Of a stretch of 64,000 bases of DNA, positions 34,774 through 43,630 are shown piece by piece. The notes under the pieces are model-generated. The model was not told the origin of the DNA, searched no databases, and saw nothing but the letters and a program-made list of their open reading frames with translations. Made by a program: the position numbers and the translations under genes. Every line of letters starts with the position of its first letter. The first letter of the stretch is position 1. Source of the DNA: Niastella populi (GTDB lineage: Bacteria; Bacteroidota; Bacteroidia; Chitinophagales; Chitinophagaceae); NCBI RefSeq assembly GCF_002078015.1, contig NZ_LWBP01000002.1, forward strand, positions 62,001-126,000. The letters run 5' to 3'.

Positions 34774-36630
34774 TTAATTAACTCTACCCAGCATTTCCTG
34801 CAACTTCATTACCAGTTCTGTTTTGGTAATAGGCACGCCCATGATCTTATTATAACCCTTGGCATCTACAAAATACTGATCACGGATGATCTTGATCAAT
34901 TGTCCGTTATTGATCTCGGGTATCAGTACCTGGTCGAAATTCTTCAAAATGGCGCCCAGGTTTTTAGGGAAGGGCCGTACATACCGTAAATGCGCATGGC
35001 TAACGGCATAACCCTGCTGTTGCATTTCAGCTACAGCGCTTTTTATGGCGCCATAGGTACTACCCCAGCCCAGCACCAGTATTTTACCGGTTTCTGGTCC
35101 GCTGTCTAACGTTTGTTCAGGTATATGATCGGCAACTTTATCAACTTTCTCCTGTCTTATCTTCACCATTAACTGGTGGTTTTCGGGATCATAGCTAACA
35201 TTACCGGTATTGTTTTGTTTTTCCAAACCACCAATGCGGTGCTCGAGGCCCGGCACACCGGGAATAGCCCAGGGGCGTACCAGTTTCTCATCGCGCAGAT
35301 AAGGTTGGAATTTATCTTCTCCATGCCCCAGTTCCGTTTTAAATTTAACAGTTATCGGCGGCAGGTCATCGCTTTTGGGGAAACGCCAGGGCTCAGCGCC
35401 ATTGGCAATATACCCATCGCTCAGGAAGATCACCGGCGTCATATGCTGTATAGCGATACGCACCGCCTCGTATACCGCGCCAAAACAATCGCTCGGCGTA
35501 CTGGCCGAAACGATCGGCATGGGGCATTCGCCATTACGGCCATAATAAGCCTGTAACAGGTCGCTTTGTTCGGTTTTGGTAGGTAACCCGGTGGAGGGAC
35601 CGCCACGTTGAACATCGATGATGAGCAATGGAATTTCCAGCATTACAGCCAGGCCCATTGCTTCGCCTTTCAATGCCATACCAGGGCCTGATGTGGTTGT
35701 TACACCCAGTGAGCCGCCATAGGCTGCACCAATGGCCGATGTGATACCGGCAATTTCATCTTCGGCCTGGAAGGTCTTTATTCCAAAATTTTTATAACGG
35801 CTTAGTTCATGTAAAATATCGGAAGCGGGTGTAATGGGATAAGTACCGAGGAACAATTGCAAACCGCTTTTCCGGGAAGCTGCAATTAAGCCATATGCCG
35901 TTGCCTGGTTACCCATGATGGAACGGTATTCGCCTGCTTCCATCCGCGCTTTATCAACTTTGTAGCGGGTAGTGAAGGTTTCGGTAGTATCGCCAAAATT
36001 ATAACCGGCGCGTAATGCTTTTACATTGCTTTCGAGGATCTCAGGTTTTTTATGAAACTTGTCGGTCAGGAACCGGATGGTGTTTTCCATATCGCGGTTA
36101 TACATCCAGTAGAGGAAACCCAGCACAAACATGTTCTTGGCACGGTCCTTTTCTTTTGTGCCCATGGTAATTTCCTTCAACGCTTCGCGGGTCATTTTGG
36201 TAACATCCATTCTGATGACCTCGTAATTCTCAAGGCTGCCATCTTCGAGCGGGTTTATGCCATCGGGATAGTTGGCCAGTCGCAGGTTCTTGGTATCGAA
36301 ACCATCGGTATTGGCTATTATTTTACCGCCCTTCTTCAAGGCCTTCAGGTTCGCTTTCAATGCCGCTGCATTCATGGCAACCAGTACATCACATTCATCA
36401 CCGGGAGTAAATACCCGGTCGCTCGAAAACCGTAACTGGTAACCACTCACACCAGGCAGGGTACCCTGTGGAGCGCGTATTTCGGCCGGAAAATCAGGAA
36501 AAGTGGCAAGGTCAATGCCCAGCAACGCAGTATTGTTAGTAAACTGAGTACCGGTTAACTGCATCCCGTCTCCGGAATCACCGGCAAATTTGATCACTAC
36601 ATCCTGCAGGACCTGTTCTTTACGAATCAT
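34774..36630 (-). CDS. korA: 2-oxoglutarate/2-oxoacid:ferredoxin oxidoreductase, fused gamma-alpha subunit
   Basis: 618 residues. The N-terminal gamma domain (about 8-190) has KFAGDSGDGMQLTGTQF and FPDFPAEIRAPQGTLPGVSGYQL. The alpha domain has GNQATAYGLIAASRKSGLQLFLGTYPITPASDILHEL, AEDEIAGITSAIGAAYGG, TTSGPGMALKGEAMGLA and QRGGPSTGLPTKTEQSDL; the C-terminal domain has LVLGWGSTYGAIKSAV. It reversibly converts 2-oxoglutarate and CoA to succinyl-CoA with ferredoxin. The thiamine-binding beta subunit (KorB) that normally follows is not downstream: a terminator and a convergent gene are there instead. Confidence 0.92.
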   Translation of the reverse strand: MIRKEQVLQDVVIKFAGDSGDGMQLTGTQFTNNTALLGIDLATFPDFPAEIRAPQGTLPGVSGYQLRFSSDRVFTPGDECDVLVAMNAAALKANLKALKKGGKIIANTDGFDTKNLRLANYPDGINPLEDGSLENYEVIRMDVTKMTREALKEITMGTKEKDRAKNMFVLGFLYWMYNRDMENTIRFLTDKFHKKPEILESNVKALRAGYNFGDTTETFTTRYKVDKARMEAGEYRSIMGNQATAYGLIAASRKSGLQLFLGTYPITPASDILHELSRYKNFGIKTFQAEDEIAGITSAIGAAYGGSLGVTTTSGPGMALKGEAMGLAVMLEIPLLIIDVQRGGPSTGLPTKTEQSDLLQAYYGRNGECPMPIVSASTPSDCFGAVYEAVRIAIQHMTPVIFLSDGYIANGAEPWRFPKSDDLPPITVKFKTELGHGEDKFQPYLRDEKLVRPWAIPGVPGLEHRIGGLEKQNNTGNVSYDPENHQLMVKIRQEKVDKVADHIPEQTLDSGPETGKILVLGWGSTYGAIKSAVAEMQQQGYAVSHAHLRYVRPFPKNLGAILKNFDQVLIPEINNGQLIKIIRDQYFVDAKGYNKIMGVPITKTELVMKLQEMLGRVN

Positions 36631-36654
36631 TTGTCTGTTGTTCTAGTTAGTTTG

Positions 36655-36662
36655 CAAAATTA
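36655..36662 (-). promoter_or_regulatory. -7 box of korA
   Basis: TAATTTTG on the minus strand, 24 bp before the korA ATG. It matches TAnnTTTG. Confidence 0.5.
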
Positions 36663-36881
36663 GTATAAGTTAAGACAGATTGTTGACTTTATTGTCCCTG
36701 GTTTAAGGCTTTCGCAACGACTCTTTTTGCCCTAATGCACGCCCGGCAAGGTTTGCGCCCGGTTTACGATAAGCGGAAAATGATATAGCGGTTTGATTTT
36801 CTGATGGTTCCGCCACCCAACCCACCCGTACAGCCATTTATTAAGCAGCCCAAATATTAGGTTTTTTGCGTATTCGGTGGT

Positions 36882-36923
36882 CCATTCACCATTGACCATT
36901 CACCATTCACGATTTACACATTC
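36882..36923. repeat. Heptamer repeat tract (CCATTCA)
   Basis: Six 7-bp units: ccattca, ccattga, ccattca, ccattca, cgattta, cacattc. It lies in the 366-bp divergent gap between korA and the deacetylase gene; nothing else recognisable besides the korA promoter box. Confidence 0.75.
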
Positions 36924-36995
36924 TTTAACCCAAACCGCTTTTTAAATACGCTGCGCTAATTATAATTTCATACAACTAAAATCCCCGCAACAATT

Positions 36996-37856
36996 ATGGA
37001 AACAAATGCTGAGGAAGGCGATTCTAATACCGCCGCCTTCTTTTATCGGCCCCTTATGCTCTTATTGGTATTGATAACAACCACCAAAACCACCCGCGAG
37101 GGTAAATTAAACCATCTACAAAACAATGTGCCCAACGACCAGCCTAAAGAAGAAACGGTCAGGGCATCGCCACCCAAAAAGAAAAAGAAGAAGATCTATC
37201 TCACCTTCGATGACGGCCCCAACAGAGGCACCCGAAAAGTTTTAAGCATCGCCCAGCAGGAACTGGTTCCGGTTACATTCTTTATCATTGGCGAGCATGT
37301 ATTTGCCAGCACTTCGCAACATGCCACATTCGATAGTTTGCGAATAGCCGACTCCATTGAGTTGTGCAACCACAGCTACACCCATGCACATAATCGTTAT
37401 GAACGCTTTTATCGGCAACCCGATTCCGTTGTAAAAGATTTCATGCGCTGCCACGACAGCCTCGATCTTAACAACACGATCGTACGAACGCCGGGCAGAA
37501 ATATCTGGCGTGTTGATACGCTCACATTTACCGATCTGAAAAAAAGCGCCGCTGCCGCCGATTCGTTACAAAAGGCCGGGTTTACCATTATGGGCTGGGA
37601 CCTTGAATGGCATTACGATCACAAAACATTCACGCTTAAAAACAGATCGGCCGACCTCATGCAGGAGATCGACAGCCTGTTCGCGCATAACAGAACAAAA
37701 GTACCCGAACACCTGGTGGTGCTGGCCCACGATCAGGTATATGATGACCCCGATGACAGTTGCGAACTGCACGAGCTTATCAAAACCTTAAAAAAACGGG
37801 AAGAATATGAACTGGTGGTTGCCAGTAAGTATCCGGGAGTTAAAGCACCGCAGTGA
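36996..37856 (+). CDS. Polysaccharide deacetylase family protein (NodB domain)
   Basis: 286 residues. An N-terminal hydrophobic segment (RPLMLLLVLITTT, about 18-30) gives export or anchoring, and a Lys-rich linker (PPKKKKKKIY) precedes the NodB fold: motif 1 TFDDGPN, motif 2 HSYTHAH, motif 3 VRTPGRNIWR, and a late VLAHDQVYDDP in place of the usual motif 5. Zinc ligands Asp and two His are present. Family members remove N- or O-acetyl groups from chitin, peptidoglycan or other glycans in the envelope. The substrate is not known. It stands alone next to convergent dinB-like. Confidence 0.85.
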   Translation: METNAEEGDSNTAAFFYRPLMLLLVLITTTKTTREGKLNHLQNNVPNDQPKEETVRASPPKKKKKKIYLTFDDGPNRGTRKVLSIAQQELVPVTFFIIGEHVFASTSQHATFDSLRIADSIELCNHSYTHAHNRYERFYRQPDSVVKDFMRCHDSLDLNNTIVRTPGRNIWRVDTLTFTDLKKSAAAADSLQKAGFTIMGWDLEWHYDHKTFTLKNRSADLMQEIDSLFAHNRTKVPEHLVVLAHDQVYDDPDDSCELHELIKTLKKREEYELVVASKYPGVKAPQ

Positions 37857-37862
37857 TTTATA

Positions 37863-38372
37863 CTATCCTTTCAATATCCGAACGGTAATATTCAATTGAC
37901 CAGTATGGCGCATGGTATGTTCCGCAGCATGGAACAATAAACCCAAAACGGTCGACGGCAGTTGCATACGGCCAACGCCTCTTGGCTCGGTGAGCCTGGT
38001 TTCATCAATGGTCTTCAGCATTTCAATTGATGAATGTATTTGCTCATCCAGCTTATTGAGCAGCAATGGAATGTTGATGCCTTCTGCCTGCACGCCTTCC
38101 GCTTTCAGGTATTCCAGTTGCTGCGAAGTCAGCTGCCGGCCGGCTGCATAGGTAAATAACCGGTTGAGCACGCCTGCTATGTGTTGTAAATGAAAAGCGG
38201 GCGATGCTACCCCTGCAGGGCGCTGCCAAAGCAGGTCAACAGGAAAGTCGTTCATCATTTCATGGATCTCTTCCTTTGCCTGTAATAAAGCATGAGCTAC
38301 CGGCTGCAGCAATGCGGGTATACCGTCCAATGCACCGCGCAGCCAAACTTCAGGTTGATTCGTTTTTGCCAT
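37863..38372 (-). CDS. DinB-like four-helix protein
   Basis: 169 residues from the in-frame ATG 38370-38372 (MAKTNQPEVWLRGAL); 11 more residues are possible from 38405. The DinB/YfiT fold shows its metal histidines: SPAFHLQHIAGVLNRL and GLLFHAAEHTMRHTGQL. The family includes damage-inducible proteins and bacillithiol- or mycothiol-dependent transferases; the substrate is unknown. It is convergent and only 6 bp from the deacetylase stop. Confidence 0.82.
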   Translation of the reverse strand: MAKTNQPEVWLRGALDGIPALLQPVAHALLQAKEEIHEMMNDFPVDLLWQRPAGVASPAFHLQHIAGVLNRLFTYAAGRQLTSQQLEYLKAEGVQAEGINIPLLLNKLDEQIHSSIEMLKTIDETRLTEPRGVGRMQLPSTVLGLLFHAAEHTMRHTGQLNITVRILKG

Positions 38373-38421
38373 AGTGGGAAAATGAGACGATAAAGGTACA
38401 ACCATGTTCTTCTAAAAAAGC

Positions 38422-38453
38422 AAATGCCGTTCCGGTAACGCGGAACGGCATTT
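38422..38453. terminator. Terminator between the GH3 fusion gene and dinB-like
   Basis: A perfect 12-bp stem aaatgccgttcc/ggaacggcattt (38422-38433 with 38442-38453) with an 8-base loop, U tails both ways. It closes the minus-strand GH3/serine-hydrolase gene only after its stop at 38475. Confidence 0.88.
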
Positions 38454-38474
38454 TTATATTTGTTTGCTATGATC

Positions 38475-41417
38475 TTAATAAGGCTTCAACGACTGATAAA
38501 TTGCATCATGCACTTTAGGGCGAACACTCATGCGCAGGAATTTGTTTACATCGGCACTGTTAACCCGGTTCGAAAGAAATACGAATATGAGGTTGTATTT
38601 AGGATCAACCCAGAAACAGGTGCCGGTAAAACCGGTGTGGCCAAAGGTTTGCGGCGAAGCATAAGTACAGGGATATGGCTCCGGGCGGTTTGCGTTATCT
38701 TTCTCAGGTTTATCGAAACCTAAACCCCTGCGGCTGATGCTGCTATGATACTGGTTGAAATATTCAACGGTTTTACGGCTGAAAAAATTCTGTCCGTTCA
38801 ATACGCCGCCGTTCATCAGCATTTGAGCCAGCACACCCACTTCATAGGCATTACTGAACAAACCGGCATGCCCGGCCACGCCGCCAAACATGGCTGCGCC
38901 GGGATCATGTACATAACCATGTATAAGCTGGGCGCGGAATTCTTTTTCGCGCTCGGTTGGTGCAATATAATCGAGCGGAAACCGCTGCGCCGGGTTAAAG
39001 CCTGTTGTAGCCAGGTTCAGTTTATCATAAAACGTTTTCTTTACATACTGATCGAGCGGCATATGCGTAATGGCCTCCACGATCTTGCCGAGGTAGATAT
39101 AATCGTTATCGCTGTAAATGTATTTACCATGCGGCGCCAGCTCGCTTTTCAGAATGCGGTTCATCATGGTATCTTCCCAATTTTTTCTGATATATAAGTT
39201 CGCAGCTACAGGAACATTATATACCGAATCGGGCGAAGAACGGTATAATGCAGAAAGCGGCAGATGGCCGTTCGAGGCGTCGAGCGTTTCGCGGTAAAAA
39301 GGAATGAATGATTTCAACCCGGCCTGGTGCAACAGGATATCCCACAACTTCAATGGCGCTTTGTTACTGCCGCGCACGCGGGGTAAATAATCGCCCAGCG
39401 TCTTTTGCAGATCGAGTTTGCCTTCATCGTATAACTTCATTACCGATAAGGTAGTTGCCATGATCTTGGTAACCGAAGCAAGATCGTAGATGGTTTCAGG
39501 ATATACCGGTTCTATGCTGTCGTAGGTAAGATAACCAAATGCTTTTTCATAGGCTATTTTACCATCTTTTGCCACCAGCACTACTGCGCCGGGAATGGCT
39601 TTTTGTTTAATTGCGTCATTTACTATAGAATCGATAGAGGTGGTGAGTTTAGCCTCATTAAAACCCAACTGGCTGGCAGGAATGGAAGGCAGCAGCCGTT
39701 TTGCAATAATACCATCGCCAAATTTAAAAGAAGGGCAAACGGTTACCGGCAATTTACCACCGGCCATAAAACGGCCGTGCAGCAGGTCGCAGGCTATTGT
39801 TTGGGTAATATCATCATCTTCATAAGCAGCTACCAAAACCCGTGCATCGCACATATTTTTTATAGCATAGGGGTTGCCGAATACAAAAGTGATGGTCTTT
39901 TGTTGTTGTTGCAATCCCTGCATCAAATACAGCGCAGGTTTACTGATGCCGAAGTTGTTGGCAGGATAGCGGGCAAACTTATGCACGCCAATGATCACAA
40001 CATCATACTGCTCTTTCAATTGTTGCAGCATTGGCGCCACTGCAGAACTGTCTTTCTTATAATCGAAATAAAATACCTGCGCATTATAATCACGGCGAAC
40101 ATGTTCGGCAAAAACATTATCCTGTGTTAAGCCCACACCAACATAAGCAACCCGTTGTCCTTTGAACAAAGGGAAAATTGCCGGGTCATCATTGCGTAAC
40201 AGGGTAAGCGCGTTTTTGGCAATGGCCCGGCGCGTTGCAGCTACCTTGCTGTTAAGATCGGCCGTGAGGTTAGCCGTATCGACCGGGCGCCAGTTAGCCA
40301 GTCCATACCGGTACTTGGCGTATAACACTTTTCTTACGTGCTCATTGATATCGCTCCAGTGTAATTTTCGTTTGCGAATGGCCTTACGAACTTTTTTAAT
40401 ACTGCCGGGAATATCGCCGGGCAGGCACAGCATATCGTTACCGGCGATCAACGCCTCACGCGAGGCCTCGCCATCGGGAAAATATTTGGCCACCCCCTTC
40501 ATTTCAAGGGCATCGGTAAATGTTAAGCCGTTATAATTAAGCTCCTTACGCAGCAGTTGCGTAACACTGTTATATGAGATGGAAGTAGGCCTGTGCATAC
40601 TACTGTCAATAGAGGGTATGGCTAAGTGCGCCACCATAACGCTGCCGACGCCGGCTTTGAAGATCTGTTCAAAAGGATACAGCTCCATGGAATAGAGCTC
40701 AGATTTCGACTTATTGATAACAGGCAGATCGTAGTGGGAGTCAACATCAACATCGCCATGACCGGGAAAGTGTTTGGCGCATCCCATAACCCCAACGTCC
40801 TGCATGCCTTTCATATAGGCAATACCGTATTCGGCTACCTTGTATTTGTCTTCCCCGAATGAGCGGTCGTTGATAACGGGGTTATTGGGATTATTGTTTA
40901 TATCAACCACCGGTGCATAATTCACCTGAATGCCTATTCGTTTGCATTGTTCGCCCACCACCCGGCCGTATTCATAAATCAGCGACTGGTTCTGAACTGC
41001 GCCCATCATCATTTGCCGGGGAAGGCCAAGAACGCTGTCCATACGCATGCCAACCCCATTTTCGGCATCTATGGTCACCAGTAACGGGGTTTTGGCAACC
41101 GCCTGTAAACGGTTCAGGATGGTAGCCTGTTTAACCGGCGCACCCTGAAAAAGACATAACCCGCCAATATTGTATTTGCGAATGGCCGCTTCAACCTCTT
41201 TATCGTAAAATACGATCGTACGGTCGGCACCGATCGACGAAACCCGCACCACCATCAACTGGGCTATTTTCTGATTTTTTGATAACGTTCTGAAAACACT
41301 GTCAACCCAACGATCGGCAGCCGGATCACCCGAAGAACGCTGTGCCATAACCTGACTGCAAACCAAACTGACCAATAGAAAAGAACCAATAGTTTTGAAC
41401 ATATTCCTCATGTACAT
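38475..41417 (-). CDS. GH3 beta-N-acetylhexosaminidase-like / serine beta-lactamase-like fusion
   Basis: 980 residues with signal peptide (FKTIGSFLLVSLVCSQVMA). Residues about 35-370 are a NagZ-type GH3 domain: VTIDAENGVGMRMDS, APVVDINNNPNNPVINDRSFG, the catalytic His/Asp loop AKHFPGHGDVDVDSH and the nucleophile aspartate in GLTFTDALEMKGV. Residues about 390-590 are a GH3 C-terminal-like domain. Residues about 610-980 are a class C beta-lactamase/DD-peptidase fold: SVTK (SxxK), YSDND (YxN) and HTGFTG (KTG-like). Probable role: periplasmic peptidoglycan recycling, cutting muropeptides by two activities. M3 or M6 could also start. Such fusions occur in Bacteroidota. Confidence 0.9.
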   Translation of the reverse strand: MYMRNMFKTIGSFLLVSLVCSQVMAQRSSGDPAADRWVDSVFRTLSKNQKIAQLMVVRVSSIGADRTIVFYDKEVEAAIRKYNIGGLCLFQGAPVKQATILNRLQAVAKTPLLVTIDAENGVGMRMDSVLGLPRQMMMGAVQNQSLIYEYGRVVGEQCKRIGIQVNYAPVVDINNNPNNPVINDRSFGEDKYKVAEYGIAYMKGMQDVGVMGCAKHFPGHGDVDVDSHYDLPVINKSKSELYSMELYPFEQIFKAGVGSVMVAHLAIPSIDSSMHRPTSISYNSVTQLLRKELNYNGLTFTDALEMKGVAKYFPDGEASREALIAGNDMLCLPGDIPGSIKKVRKAIRKRKLHWSDINEHVRKVLYAKYRYGLANWRPVDTANLTADLNSKVAATRRAIAKNALTLLRNDDPAIFPLFKGQRVAYVGVGLTQDNVFAEHVRRDYNAQVFYFDYKKDSSAVAPMLQQLKEQYDVVIIGVHKFARYPANNFGISKPALYLMQGLQQQQKTITFVFGNPYAIKNMCDARVLVAAYEDDDITQTIACDLLHGRFMAGGKLPVTVCPSFKFGDGIIAKRLLPSIPASQLGFNEAKLTTSIDSIVNDAIKQKAIPGAVVLVAKDGKIAYEKAFGYLTYDSIEPVYPETIYDLASVTKIMATTLSVMKLYDEGKLDLQKTLGDYLPRVRGSNKAPLKLWDILLHQAGLKSFIPFYRETLDASNGHLPLSALYRSSPDSVYNVPVAANLYIRKNWEDTMMNRILKSELAPHGKYIYSDNDYIYLGKIVEAITHMPLDQYVKKTFYDKLNLATTGFNPAQRFPLDYIAPTEREKEFRAQLIHGYVHDPGAAMFGGVAGHAGLFSNAYEVGVLAQMLMNGGVLNGQNFFSRKTVEYFNQYHSSISRRGLGFDKPEKDNANRPEPYPCTYASPQTFGHTGFTGTCFWVDPKYNLIFVFLSNRVNSADVNKFLRMSVRPKVHDAIYQSLKPY

Positions 41418-41448
41418 GAAGTGATTTTAATAAGGCAGAAATGAGCAC

Positions 41449-41456
41449 CAAATTTA
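41449..41456 (-). promoter_or_regulatory. -7 box of the GH3 fusion gene
   Basis: TAAATTTG on the minus strand, 31 bp before the longest start. It matches TAnnTTTG. Confidence 0.45.
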
Positions 41457-41650
41457 GTGTTAATAAGGGTTTGGATCCATTAAAATTCTTCTAATATTGC
41501 GTGCGTTTTTATGCGCGCGAAAGGCTGTAACCCATTGATCTTACAGCAGAAAAGCTGAATGTTGTAACCAAAATGCCTGCCAGGTTCGCTGTATTAAGGA
41601 CTTGTTTTACTGCAGGCTTTTGAGCGCTGGAATATGCAATCAAATAATCT

Positions 41651-41658
41651 TACATTTG
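41651..41658 (+). promoter_or_regulatory. -7 box of mutL
   Basis: TACATTTG, 25 bp before the TTG start of mutL. An AGGAG purine box follows at about 41673-41677, one of the few clear Shine-Dalgarno sites in the window. Confidence 0.55.
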
Positions 41659-41683
41659 CCCCACCAAAAACCAGGAGTAGCCA

Positions 41684-43630
41684 TTGGCCGATATCATTCA
41701 ATTATTGCCCGACAACATTGCCAATCAGATCGCTGCCGGCGAAGTGATTCAGCGGCCAGCCAGCGCCGTAAAGGAGTTGCTGGAAAATGCCGTTGATGCC
41801 GGCGCCAGTGAAATTAAATTAATTATCCAGGATGCCGGTAAATCACTGGTACAGGTAATTGATAATGGGAAAGGCATGAGCGAAACCGATGCCCGCATGT
41901 GTTTTGAGCGCCACGCTACCTCCAAGATCCGCAATATCGACGACCTGTTTCACATAAAGACCATGGGGTTCAGGGGCGAGGCATTGGCTTCCATAGCCGC
42001 CGTAGCCCAGGTTGAACTGAAATCGAAACGTGCCGATGATGAAACAGGCACCTATATAGAAATTGAGAACAGCATGGTAAAAACGCAGGAACCGGTGGCC
42101 GCCACCAATGGTACCAGTATTGCCATGAAGAATTTGTTCTTCAATGTGCCCGCCCGCCGAAACTTTTTAAAAAGCAATGCCGCCGAAATGCGGCACATCG
42201 TTGATGAGTTTATGCGGGTGGCCCTGTCGTTCCCCAATATCTTCTTCTCGCTTACCAGCGGTAACCAGCAGATATTCCATCTCGAAAAAGGGAGCCTGAA
42301 ACAACGTATAGTACAGGTGCTGGGCCAGCACTATAATGCCCGGCTGGTAACCGTTCAGGAAAAAACAGATTACCTGAACATTTACGGGTTTGTAGGCAAA
42401 CCCGATACGGCCAAAAAAACACGCGGCGATCAATACTTTTTTGTAAATAACCGGTTCATCAGAAGCGCTTATTTAAACCATGCGGTAATGAGCGCATTCA
42501 AGGAAATGATTCCGGCCGATAGTTTTCCGCTGTATGCACTTTTCATTGATCTCGACCCCGCTCAGGTTGATATAAACGTGCATCCTACCAAACAGGAGAT
42601 CAAGTTCGAAGATGAAAAGATCGTATATGCATTTGTGCAGGCAGCCGTTAAACACGCCCTGGCCCAGTTCAGCATTACCCCTACACTCGAATTCGATCTC
42701 GATCCCAATATTCAAAAGCTCGACGCCTTAAATAAGCCATTTACCGACGATAAAAAGGATGCCGCACTTTCTTCCGGCCTTGCCAAAGACTTTACACATA
42801 AGAACTCGGCCCATTTTATTCAACCTACCGATAAAAGCGAATTGAGGCACTGGAAAGATTTTTATGAACCGGGGGCAGATCAACCGGCAACAGGCGACAG
42901 GCAGGCAAATGAAAAACAGCACCCAGACTACGGCGGCTTTTCCTTCAATTCACAAAAAGAAGAAAAGTTTGAGTCGCTACTTGATAAACTAAAAAAACAG
43001 GACGGCGGTGACAGGCAGATACCTGCCCATAATTATACTCCGTTTGCGAAACAACTGGTAGATGATAATGCCCTGCTTTTTCAACTGCAAAGCACTTACA
43101 TAGTGGCGCCAACAGCCCGCGGCTTTATGCTTATACATCAGCAACTGGCGCATGAGCGTATCCTGTACGAACGTTTTGCGGCAGCCACAAATGGTAAAAG
43201 CATTGCAACCCAACGCAGCCTGTTTCCGGTTACCCTGCAATTATCGGCTTCCGATGCAGTATTGCTGCAGGAATTGACCGGTGATCTTAACCAGCTGGGT
43301 TATCATATTGAGCCGTTTGGCTCCAATGCATTCGTAATACAGGGAACCCCGGCCGATGTATCAACCGGCAATGAAAAGCTGGCAATAGAAAGTATTCTGG
43401 AACAATTCAAACATTTCAGCAGCGACCTCAAATTTTCGCGCCGCGAAAAACTCATTCGCTCACTGGCCTGGCAGCAGGCAATAAAACCCGGTACGCCGCT
43501 TGCGCTGGATGAAATGCGCGCACTCACAACCGACCTGTTCAAATGCGGGCAACCGAATGTTACTGCCAGCGGCAATCCAACTTATATTGAGTTTAAAAAA
43601 GACTACCTCGAGCAATTATTTAAGCGTTAA
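41684..43630 (+). CDS. mutL: DNA mismatch repair protein MutL
   Basis: 648 residues, start TTG 41684 chosen because the protein begins exactly at the family N-terminus (ADIIQLLPDNIANQIAAGEVIQRP) and AGGAG lies 6 bp upstream. GHKL ATPase motifs: ELLENAVDAGA, VIDNGKGM, ATSKI and GFRGEALASIAAVA; then FFVNNRFIRS and VDINVHPTKQEIKF of the transducer domain. The C-terminal dimerisation domain includes LIHQQLAHERILYER and QSLFPV-like strands, and CGQPNV near the end. MutL links MutS mismatch recognition to strand removal. Its stop overlaps the convergent barrel gene by 15 bp. Confidence 0.96.
   Translation: MADIIQLLPDNIANQIAAGEVIQRPASAVKELLENAVDAGASEIKLIIQDAGKSLVQVIDNGKGMSETDARMCFERHATSKIRNIDDLFHIKTMGFRGEALASIAAVAQVELKSKRADDETGTYIEIENSMVKTQEPVAATNGTSIAMKNLFFNVPARRNFLKSNAAEMRHIVDEFMRVALSFPNIFFSLTSGNQQIFHLEKGSLKQRIVQVLGQHYNARLVTVQEKTDYLNIYGFVGKPDTAKKTRGDQYFFVNNRFIRSAYLNHAVMSAFKEMIPADSFPLYALFIDLDPAQVDINVHPTKQEIKFEDEKIVYAFVQAAVKHALAQFSITPTLEFDLDPNIQKLDALNKPFTDDKKDAALSSGLAKDFTHKNSAHFIQPTDKSELRHWKDFYEPGADQPATGDRQANEKQHPDYGGFSFNSQKEEKFESLLDKLKKQDGGDRQIPAHNYTPFAKQLVDDNALLFQLQSTYIVAPTARGFMLIHQQLAHERILYERFAAATNGKSIATQRSLFPVTLQLSASDAVLLQELTGDLNQLGYHIEPFGSNAFVIQGTPADVSTGNEKLAIESILEQFKHFSSDLKFSRREKLIRSLAWQQAIKPGTPLALDEMRALTTDLFKCGQPNVTASGNPTYIEFKKDYLEQLFKR

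Noticed and set aside
35176-35556. Plus-strand open frame inside korA
   Set aside because: It is antisense to a well-conserved gene, with no family resemblance; the same holds for other long antisense frames such as 1924-2328, 39603-40130 and 50741-51250.
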